A DNA stretch of 5,343 bases from an uncultured Verrucomicrobiota bacterium (GTDB lineage: Bacteria; Verrucomicrobiota; Kiritimatiellia; RFP12; UBA1067): positions 1-5,343 of the forward strand of contig CAMPAA010000211.1 in assembly GCA_946631345.1 (NCBI GenBank), given 5' to 3'. The notes under the pieces are model-generated. The model saw only the letters and a program-made list of their open reading frames with translations. It ran no database searches and was not told the origin of the DNA. Positions 1-4,628 of this stretch are shown here, in pieces. The position numbers and the translations under genes are program-made. How positions within the stretch are numbered: position 1 is the stretch's first letter; each line of letters starts with the position of its first letter.

Positions 1-1039
1 TGTTCGCGCCCCACGGCGTGATTTTGGCCTTGCCACAGGCCGAGCGGATTGTTTTGGTGTAGGCATCCGTCGTCCAGCGTTCGCCGAGAACACGCGGCAC
101 GGGCGGCGCGTCCTTCGCCTTGCCGTAGAACGGCGTGACCCTTGCCGTCCGCCGCGCTTCCAGATATTCGCCGAACGCCCGGACTGGCGAGAACGGCACG
201 TCGCCGCCGCCCTTGTGGCGTTCGAGAATCGCGCGCGCTTTCGGGCCAATGCAGACGACACGCGGCTGGCCCAATTCCCCGCGCCAGTCGTTTTTATTGA
301 CCTCCGCCGGGACGCGGTACACCCAAGGCGTCCGGCTTGTGTCGATCAAAGACCAGCGCAGGGCGCACAATTCGCACGGGCGCATCCCCGTCAATCGGTG
401 GACGCGCACCATGTCAGCCGTGTTTGGCATCATGTGTTCGACCGTCGCCGCGATTGTGGCGTCGTCAACGGGGCGCACGGGGGCGCGTTCCGGCGCGGCA
501 GACCGCCCGCGCTTCACGCCGCGTACTTGCGTCAATTCGGCCTTGACCGTCGCCGGGATAAGAGCCTCGTCCAACGCCCAGCAGAGCATGTACTTCACGC
601 GCCACAGGCGGCGGTTTACCGTGTGGCGGGAAACCCCGGAGCGCACAAGGGCGTCCCGGAGTTGCAGCATGTCGCCGTGCGTCAATTCGGCAAGCGACGC
701 CGAGCCGTACAATTCGCGGAACAGGCGCACGTCGAGGACGGCGTTTGTCGCCGTGCTTGTACCCTTGTAGTATTCGCGGCAATGGGCGTCCCAGAGGGCG
801 CACAATTCGGCGACGTTTGCGCCTGTCGTTTCATGCCGTTTGAGTTGGCGGGTATGTTCCTCCCAATACCGCGCGGCGGCCTCTTCGGCCATCTTGCGCG
901 GGCGATCCGTCCGCAGCGTATGTTTCGCGCCGGGAGCCTTGAGCGGCACTTGCCGCCGCTTCTTTTCTCCGGGCAGTTGCACGGAGTAATACCAGAGGCC
1001 GTGATTGTCGAAAACCGACCCCGTTTGCTTCAGTTTCAT
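1..1039 (-). CDS. Site-specific tyrosine recombinase / integrase (C-terminus outside window)
   Basis: Tyrosine integrase that would cut and rejoin DNA at the attachment site in the neighbouring tRNA gene. The 346 visible residues have no internal stop. They comprise an N-terminal arm-binding-like segment (about 1-65), a core-binding SAM-like domain (about 72-165), and the start of the catalytic domain from about 190. The first catalytic arginine is R220 in RLTGMRPCELCALRW, and K249 in the following beta-hairpin is the likely catalytic lysine. The frame leaves the window at TPWGAN, where the family normally continues into the HxxR box, so the second Arg, the His/Trp and the Tyr nucleophile cannot be checked. 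The catalytic part resembles integrases common in planctomycetes and relatives (VYR...KNDWRGE...VVCIGPKARAIL). The ATG at 1039 was chosen because it gives a normal N-terminus; its Shine-Dalgarno is weak (GGGCGGAAA, about 12 nt upstream), and an in-frame GTG at 1051 is the alternative. Codon choice differs from the host genes: all six Glu-Leu pairs are GAATTG, which fits foreign origin. Confidence 0.93.
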   Translation of the reverse strand, partial: MKLKQTGSVFDNHGLWYYSVQLPGEKKRRQVPLKAPGAKHTLRTDRPRKMAEEAAARYWEEHTRQLKRHETTGANVAELCALWDAHCREYYKGTSTATNAVLDVRLFRELYGSASLAELTHGDMLQLRDALVRSGVSRHTVNRRLWRVKYMLCWALDEALIPATVKAELTQVRGVKRGRSAAPERAPVRPVDDATIAATVEHMMPNTADMVRVHRLTGMRPCELCALRWSLIDTSRTPWVYRVPAEVNKNDWRGELGQPRVVCIGPKARAILERHKGGGDVPFSPVRAFGEYLEARRTARVTPFYGKAKDAPPVPRVLGERWTTDAYTKTIRSACGKAKITPWGAN

Positions 1040-1040
1040 T

Positions 1041-1050
1041 TGTGCGCACA
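1041..1050. promoter_or_regulatory. 10-bp perfect palindrome at the int start
   Basis: TGTGCGCACA is fully self-complementary and ends 1 base before the int ATG (1037-1039). It lies in the translation-initiation region and could be an operator for an element-encoded repressor or hinder ribosome access. Only the symmetry is seen; the role is a guess. Confidence 0.3.
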
Positions 1051-1081
1051 CTTTCCGCCCTTGCGGGCTTGAACCCGGCGG

Positions 1082-1114
1082 AGTGTTGTAAAGTGTTGTA
1101 AAACACCCGTCCAA
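1082..1114 (-). promoter_or_regulatory. Possible int promoter overlapped by a 10-bp tandem repeat
   Basis: AGTGTTGTAA occurs twice in perfect tandem at 1082-1091 and 1092-1101. The second copy also forms an inverted repeat, GTGTT-N4-AACAC (1093-1106). On the minus strand a -35-like TTGGAC (1109-1114) is followed after 18 bp by TACAAC (1085-1090, 4 of 6 matches to the -10 consensus), so the repeat covers the -10 and the spacer. One 10-bp step is about one helical turn, so two protein subunits could bind the same face. This suits an excisionase, a repressor or the integrase arm domain. The promoter call is weak; the repeat itself is certain. Confidence 0.4.
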
Positions 1115-1133
1115 CCCTTCTCCGGGCGGGCCG

Positions 1134-1155
1134 CCGCGTAGAGGAGAACACGCGG
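1134..1155. repeat. Inverted repeat (6-bp arms, 10-nt loop) between tRNA and int
   Basis: CCGCGT (1134-1139) and ACGCGG (1150-1155) are perfect reverse complements around AGAGGAGAAC. No T-run follows on either strand, so this is not an intrinsic terminator. It could be a binding site within the attachment region or chance in GC-rich DNA. Confidence 0.35.
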
Positions 1156-1184
1156 AAACCCTTGTATTTTGCACACAATCGGAA

Positions 1185-1260
<76 letters not shown>

Positions 1261-1278
1261 AAATAAAAAACGATGCAA

Positions 1279-1307
1279 AGTATACCAAAACACGGCTTTG
1301 TACGCAA
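1279..1307 (-). promoter_or_regulatory. Sigma-70-type promoter of tRNA-Ala
   Basis: On the minus strand TTGCGT (1302-1307) and TATACT (1279-1284) are separated by exactly 17 bp. The predicted start is near 1272, giving a leader of about 12 nt before the mature tRNA 5' end at 1260. An A/T-rich tract just upstream (1311-1329) could act as an UP element. Confidence 0.75.
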
Positions 1308-1331
1308 GGGTCTTTTTGTGGAAAAATATGC

Positions 1332-1360
1332 TTGCATTGAAGGGCGGGATTTGATATCTT
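1332..1360 (+). promoter_or_regulatory. Plus-strand sigma-70-type promoter, divergent from the tRNA promoter
   Basis: TTGCAT (1332-1337) and TATCTT (1355-1360) are separated by 17 bp, with a predicted start near 1367. It lies back to back with the tRNA promoter, 24 bp apart, and shares the A/T-rich tract between them. No open reading frame of credible quality follows before the terminator at 1578-1616, so it would drive a non-coding transcript. Confidence 0.5.
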
Positions 1361-1366
1361 TTCTCG

Positions 1367-1616
1367 CGGAAATTCATCAGGCCTTCTCTGGGTTTCTGGA
1401 GGGGTCTTGAAACTGTGTAATCGGCGGATGTTTTTCCGGAGGCGAAGTTAACGAGCGGCCGCGATTAGTGATAATCGACTCTTCTGTTGACGAAGTGGCA
1501 CGTTTCGAGGCGGAACCGAAGGGGGCGCTGAAGCCATGCGCAGGATTTTTTGAAGCACCCGTTTGCGGGCTGCGGTTGGGGTCGGCGGATAAAAACGTCG
1601 GCCCTGATTTTTTTTT
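1367..1616 (+). ncRNA. Candidate small RNA of about 250 nt, family not recognised
   Basis: This interval begins at a predicted promoter start and ends at a strong intrinsic terminator, and holds no convincing protein gene. Local hairpins are visible. CGATTA-GTGA-TAATCG (1462-1477) is a perfect 6-bp stem capped by a GNRA-type tetraloop. GCACCCG...CGGGCTGC (1555-1573) forms 7 bp with one bulge. CTTCTC...GAGGGG in the 5' part pairs with wobbles. The 9-mer TCGGCGGAT occurs at 1421-1429 and again inside the terminator stem at 1582-1590, so alternative pairings are possible. I looked for the core motifs of SRP RNA, RNase P RNA and tmRNA and did not see them. A 6S-like fold was not evident but cannot be ruled out by eye. 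It could also be the remains of an older gene. Confidence 0.4.
1578..1616 (+). terminator. Rho-independent terminator upstream of csoR
   Basis: A 9-bp stem (1579-1587 with 1596-1604, two G-U wobbles) encloses an 8-nt A-rich loop and is followed closely by nine T residues (1608-1616). It reads only on the plus strand. It must end transcription coming from the left, for which the only candidate is the proposed RNA, and it insulates csoR. Confidence 0.85.
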
Positions 1617-1685
1617 GTTCGCGCGACGCTTTCATGGCGATTTGCCGCGCCATTCTTGCGGCGGGGTGGCGTTGTGCGGAAGTGG

Positions 1686-1714
1686 TTGACAGTGTATACC
1701 CCTTGGGGTATAAT
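1686..1714 (+). promoter_or_regulatory. csoR promoter, full consensus
   Basis: TTGACA (1686-1691), a 17-bp spacer and TATAAT (1709-1714) match the sigma-70 consensus at every position. The expected start is near 1721, giving a short leader with a strong AGGAGG (1733-1738) 8 nt before the csoR ATG. Such a strong promoter needs a repressor, and the CsoR operator sits in its spacer and -10. Confidence 0.93.
1695..1712. promoter_or_regulatory. CsoR operator 1 (autoregulatory)
   Basis: TATACCCC-TT-GGGGTATA is a perfect inverted repeat with 8-bp arms. It has the A/T-flanked G/C-tract shape typical of CsoR-family operators. It covers the end of the spacer and most of the -10, so a bound tetramer would block RNA polymerase. 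CsoR-family repressors release DNA when they bind metal. Confidence 0.87.
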
Positions 1715-1746
1715 GCGCATCCGTTTGTTTTGAGGAGGAGAAGACA

Positions 1747-2025
1747 ATGCGATACTGCATGGGTGACGCCAGCGCGCTGAAGGTCCGCATAAACCGGATC
1801 ATCGGCCAGCTCAACGGCGTGCAGAAGATGATTGGCGAGGATGTCCCCTGCGAGGACATCCTTACCCAGCTCAGCGCCGCAAACGGCGCTCTACACAGGA
1901 TAGGCCTGATGATTCTGGAAGGCCATCTCCGCCATTGCGTGCGTGAAGGCATCGAGAACGGCGACGCCGACACAACCATTGAGAACTTTGCCGACGCCCT
2001 TGAGCATTTTGCGGGTATGGCTTGA
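1747..2025 (+). CDS. csoR: Copper-sensing transcriptional repressor CsoR
   Basis: A 92-residue all-helical metal-responsive repressor of the CsoR/RcnR (DUF156) family, close to the usual length. Helix 1 carries the basic DNA-facing face (KVRINRIIGQLNGVQKMI, 12-29). The Cu(I) ligands are C35 (VPCEDIL) on helix 2 with H60 and C64 (EGHLRHCV), the same spacing as C36/H61/C65 of Mycobacterium tuberculosis CsoR. This points to Cu(I) rather than Ni/Co (RcnR) or formaldehyde (FrmR). The protein acts in the cytoplasm as a dimer or tetramer. The ATG at 1747 has an ideal Shine-Dalgarno. It is autoregulated through the operator in its own promoter and, by operator similarity, controls the metal ATPase gene 85 bp downstream. 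A further N-terminal Cys (C4) is not part of the known triad. Confidence 0.95.
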   Translation: MRYCMGDASALKVRINRIIGQLNGVQKMIGEDVPCEDILTQLSAANGALHRIGLMILEGHLRHCVREGIENGDADTTIENFADALEHFAGMA

Positions 2026-2071
2026 CCGCCATGATGAAGGAATCGCAGGAGAGTATTTGCATCCATCGCCA

Positions 2072-2089
2072 TATACCCATACGGGTATA
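2072..2089. promoter_or_regulatory. CsoR operator 2, upstream of the ATPase gene
   Basis: TATACCC-ATAC-GGGTATA has 7-bp perfect arms and the same 18-bp outer span as operator 1, differing only in the central four bases. It lies 21 bp before the ATPase start codon. Its right arm runs into TATAAG (2086-2091), a possible -10, but no good -35 sits 17 bp upstream (CCATCG at 2063-2068). It could therefore control a weak internal promoter or block read-through from the csoR promoter. Confidence 0.82.
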
Positions 2090-2096
2090 AGTATCG

Positions 2097-2102
2097 AAGG
2101 AG
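2097..2102 (+). promoter_or_regulatory. Ribosome-binding site fixing the ATPase start
   Basis: AAGGAG lies 8 nt before the ATG at 2111. It selects that start over the upstream in-frame ATG at 1943, which lies inside csoR and would translate through operator 2. Confidence 0.88.
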
Positions 2103-2110
2103 AAAGAAAT

Positions 2111-4150
2111 ATGGGAAGTTGCTGCAGCCTTGCGGCGAAGGCCGAGAAGGAAGAGTTGGACGAGGGAGCCGAGAAGGGGTTCGGTGCATGGCTCGAGCGC
2201 CTGTGTGAACTGCTGGAGCATTGGCCGTTCCTTGCGGTGAGCGGGGCGTGCCTTGTGGCGAGTTTCGTCCTGACGGGGCACGGCTGTCATGCGGCGGGCT
2301 CGACGCACGTTGACTGGTGGAATCCGGCGTTCATCACGGTGTTCGTGTGTGGGCTTCCGATAATGCGCGAAGCCCTTGAAGCGCTGTTCGTGGGGCGGCG
2401 CATCATCTCGCCACTGCTGATCTCCTGCGCGATGGTGGCGTGCCTCTCCATAGGGCAGATATTCGCCGCCGGCGAGGTTGCGTTCATAATGGCGCTCGGC
2501 GAGATGCTAGAGGCCCACACCCTCCGGCGGGCGAAGAAGGGGCTTACGAAGCTCGTCTCGCTCGTGCCGACAACGGCACGGTATGTTGTGACATGTCCAA
2601 AGTGCCTTGCGAAAGGAGAGAGGTTCCGCGATGTCCCGCCGGAGAGTCTGGAGGTCGGCGATGGCGTACGCGTGCTTCCGGGTGAGACGATTCCGGTGGA
2701 CGGTGTGGTGACCGAGGGTGCGACCACCGTCGATCAGAGCGTGATGACCGGCGAATCCCTGCCCGTGGACAAGGCGGTGGGTGATGAGGTGTTCTCCGGC
2801 ACCGTCAACAGGTTCGGCGCGGTGACGATACGCGTGACCAGGGCGGGTGTGGACTCGTCAATCCAGAAGCTGATCAGGCTCGTGAAGGAGGCTGAGCGGA
2901 AGAAGGCTCCGATGCAGCGCATCGCCGACAAGTGGGCGGCAATCCTCGTTCCGGTGTCGCTTGCGCTGGCGGTGCTCACGGGGTTGGGCGTATGGGCGTG
3001 GTACGGTGATATGATGATCGGTCTTCTGCGCGGGGTGACTATACTCGTTGTGTTCTGCCCATGCGCGCTTGCGCTCGCAACCCCTACGTCGATAATGGCG
3101 GCGATCGGGCAGGCGACGAAGCATGGAGTGATCATAAAGAGCGGAGAGGCGTTGGAGAGGATGGGGCGCGTTACGGTGGCCTGCCTTGACAAGACAGGCA
3201 CGCTCACAACGGGGCGGCTTTCGGTTTCGGACGTGCAACCGATAGACGGCGAAACTTCGGCGGACGGCGTGCTGGCGCTGGCTGCAGCGGTCGAGGCGTC
3301 ATCCGAACACCCGCTCGCCAAGGCTATCGTGGCGGCGACCGGGACGCCACCGCCCCCGGCGGAGGGGTTTGCCATGTCGCCCGGGCATGGCGTGAAGGGG
3401 TCGGTCGGCGGCCGGCAGGTGCTCTGCGGCACGGCGGCGTGGCTCCGCGCGAACGGCGTTGCGGACGTATCTGCGGCAGAGGGGGCGGCGGCGAAGCTTC
3501 GCGGCGAGGGCAAGGCCGTGGTGCTCGTGGCTGCTGATGGTTGCGCAATCGGGCTTGTTGCGCTCGCCGACACTCCGAGGCCGGAGGCGAGGGCCACGCT
3601 GCGCGAGCTGGCGGATGAGGGCGTAGCTTCATGCCTGCTCACCGGCGACCACACGGGAACCGCGGCGGCGGTGGCGGCGTCGCTGGAGGTGTCTGACGTG
3701 CGCGCCGGGCTTCTGCCCGAACAGAAGGCGGCGGCCATCGAGGAGATGCAGAGATGCGGACGCGAAGTTTGCATGGTGGGCGACGGCGTGAACGACGCCG
3801 TGGCGCTCAAGACCGCAGATGTTGGCATCGCGATGGGAGGAATGGGGAGCGACATCGCCGTTGAGGCGGCGGACATTGCGCTTGTCGGCGACGACCTTTC
3901 GAAGCTTGCCTATCTGAAGCGACTCTCGGCGGCATGTGTGAGGCTGATCAAGCTCAACATAGCGATATCCATGTGCATTAATGCGGCGGCGATCACGCTG
4001 TCGGTGCTGGGCGTGCTCACGCCCGTCACCGGTGCGCTCGTCCACAACGCGGGATCCGTGCTGGTGGTGATGAATGCAGCCCTGCTCTACGACCGGAACT
4101 ACCTCGCAAAGCGCCGCACCGACGGCACGCTTGCAAAGGACGGTGAATAA
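2111..4150 (+). CDS. P1B-type heavy-metal-exporting ATPase, CsoR-linked (probably copper)
   Basis: A 679-residue inner-membrane pump that moves a soft metal ion out of the cytoplasm using ATP. Eight membrane segments can be placed: about 39-55, 73-93, 97-117, 120-136, 275-297, 302-325, 612-636 and 640-660. The actuator domain has TGES (213-216), segment 6 has CPC (316-318), and the phosphorylation site is D360 in DKTGT. The nucleotide domain has SEHP (H400) and PGHGVKG (424-430); TGD (511-513) and GDGVND (557-562) follow. All catalytic motifs are intact. Odd points: there is no N-terminal HMA domain, only a Cys pair (C4, C5) and a GHGCH segment (56-60). A CPKC (162-165) sits in the actuator domain. 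Segment 8 reads VHNAGSVLVVMNA, whereas classical CopA has a MxxSS motif there and ZntA has an Asp. The C-H-C CsoR and shared operator favour Cu(I), but the membrane motifs leave Zn/Cd or another metal possible, so copA is not assigned. Confidence 0.96.
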   Translation: MGSCCSLAAKAEKEELDEGAEKGFGAWLERLCELLEHWPFLAVSGACLVASFVLTGHGCHAAGSTHVDWWNPAFITVFVCGLPIMREALEALFVGRRIISPLLISCAMVACLSIGQIFAAGEVAFIMALGEMLEAHTLRRAKKGLTKLVSLVPTTARYVVTCPKCLAKGERFRDVPPESLEVGDGVRVLPGETIPVDGVVTEGATTVDQSVMTGESLPVDKAVGDEVFSGTVNRFGAVTIRVTRAGVDSSIQKLIRLVKEAERKKAPMQRIADKWAAILVPVSLALAVLTGLGVWAWYGDMMIGLLRGVTILVVFCPCALALATPTSIMAAIGQATKHGVIIKSGEALERMGRVTVACLDKTGTLTTGRLSVSDVQPIDGETSADGVLALAAAVEASSEHPLAKAIVAATGTPPPPAEGFAMSPGHGVKGSVGGRQVLCGTAAWLRANGVADVSAAEGAAAKLRGEGKAVVLVAADGCAIGLVALADTPRPEARATLRELADEGVASCLLTGDHTGTAAAVAASLEVSDVRAGLLPEQKAAAIEEMQRCGREVCMVGDGVNDAVALKTADVGIAMGGMGSDIAVEAADIALVGDDLSKLAYLKRLSAACVRLIKLNIAISMCINAAAITLSVLGVLTPVTGALVHNAGSVLVVMNAALLYDRNYLAKRRTDGTLAKDGE

Positions 4151-4159
4151 AGATATAAT
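4131..4159 (+). promoter_or_regulatory. Promoter of the surface protein-glnS operon
   Basis: TTGCAA (4131-4136), a 17-bp spacer and a perfect TATAAT (4154-4159). The -35 lies within the last codons of the ATPase gene and the -10 just after its stop. The predicted start is near 4166, about 30 nt before the next start codon. No CsoR-type inverted repeat is present here, so this unit appears to be independent of copper control. No terminator separates it from the ATPase gene. Confidence 0.8.
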
Positions 4160-4195
4160 TCGCCGCTGTTTTCAACAACAACAAAGGAGAAGTCA

Positions 4196-4627
4196 ATGAA
4201 GAAGATTCTGTTTGCGCTGGCCATCGCGCTGGCTGCGGTTTCGCTCCGCGCCGATGCCGACGGCTACTTTATGCTGTCCGTCTTTTCGCCCGGCCAGCTG
4301 CCCACGCCCACTTCGTCCATCTATGGCGGCCGCCTTTCGCTAATATACGGAGAGTGCCATGAGCTGTACGGTCTCGACCTCGGGGTTGCCGGGTACGTGC
4401 GCGAGCGCATGTGCGGCGCACAGCTTGGCGCGATCTGGAACGGAATCGGCACCGATGTCGCAGGCGTGCAGATCGGCCTCGTGAACACCGCCGAGGGCGA
4501 TGCCGCCGGCCTGCAGCTCGGCCTTGTGAACGTCGCCGACCATCTCTACGGCTGCCAGCTCGGCCTGGTGAACGTGGTTACGGACCGCGACTGGACGTTC
4601 TGGCCGTTCATCAACATTGGCTGGTAA
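4196..4627 (+). CDS. Exported glycine-rich repeat protein, LA_2272-like surface protein family (likely)
   Basis: A 143-residue protein of unknown function. Residues 1-21 form a signal peptide (MKK, a hydrophobic core, then an A-D-A site), with likely cleavage after residue 21. The mature part holds a degenerate repeat of about 15 residues beginning near 59, 74, 90, 105 and 119, with the core G-x-Q-[LI]-G-[LA]-[VI]-x-N (for example GVQIGLVNTA, GLQLGLVNVA, GCQLGLVNVV). Alternating hydrophobic and small residues suggest beta strands, and the C-terminus ends in aromatic FWPFINIGW, as in outer-membrane beta proteins. This matches my memory of LA_2272-type surface-repeat proteins, but family membership is not proven. 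At 143 residues it is short, probably with few repeats. AAGGAG (4184-4189) lies 6 nt before the ATG. Its stop is one base before glnS, so the two share a transcript. Confidence 0.82.
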   Translation: MKKILFALAIALAAVSLRADADGYFMLSVFSPGQLPTPTSSIYGGRLSLIYGECHELYGLDLGVAGYVRERMCGAQLGAIWNGIGTDVAGVQIGLVNTAEGDAAGLQLGLVNVADHLYGCQLGLVNVVTDRDWTFWPFINIGW

Positions 4628-4628
4628 G

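Larger units (their letters stand above)
1..1184. mobile_element. Right-hand end of a tRNA-integrated element (partial)
   Basis: A tyrosine integrase gene starts 145 bp from the 3' end of an intact tRNA-Ala gene, both on the minus strand. Integrating prophages and genomic islands commonly recombine into tRNA 3' halves and keep int next to the junction, so DNA left of the tRNA is probably element and DNA right of it host. The crossover itself would lie inside the 3' part of the tRNA, roughly 1185-1230, but the exact core cannot be fixed because the second copy is outside the window. No cargo beyond int is visible. The boundary is inferred from this arrangement alone. Confidence 0.55.

Noticed and set aside
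215..1072. Plus-strand open frame of 285 codons across the integrase
   Set aside because: It lies antisense to the integrase frame, has low-complexity Arg/Ala/His-rich content with no recognisable domain, and has no ribosome-binding site. The minus-strand frame carries clear recombinase motifs.
1066..1080. tRNA T-arm-like hairpin (CGGGTTCAAGCCCG on the minus strand) suggesting a second att copy
   Set aside because: The stem sequence differs from the tRNA-Ala T-arm and no acceptor or CCA sequence follows, so it is not a duplicate of the tRNA 3' end.
1625..1680. GC-rich inverted segments (GCCGC...GCGGC) before the csoR promoter
   Set aside because: Five-base arms are expected by chance in this composition, there is no T-run, and no link to the operator is visible.
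1468..1689. Plus-strand open frame of 73 codons before csoR
   Set aside because: It has no ribosome-binding site, reads through the terminator and T-run at 1578-1616, and has no recognisable composition or motif.
1448..1747. Minus-strand open frame of 99 codons in the tRNA-csoR interval
   Set aside because: It starts inside the csoR start region, runs antisense through the csoR promoter and the intrinsic terminator, and has no recognisable features.
1943..2110. Longer ATPase start at 1943
   Set aside because: It would overlap csoR by 83 bp and translate through operator 2. It adds 56 residues unlike any ATPase N-terminus and has no Shine-Dalgarno, while ATG 2111 has AAGGAG at ideal distance.
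2734..3876. Minus-strand open frame of 380 codons
   Set aside because: It is a Ser/Thr/Ala/Pro-rich antisense shadow of the ATPase gene, caused by GC-rich codon use.
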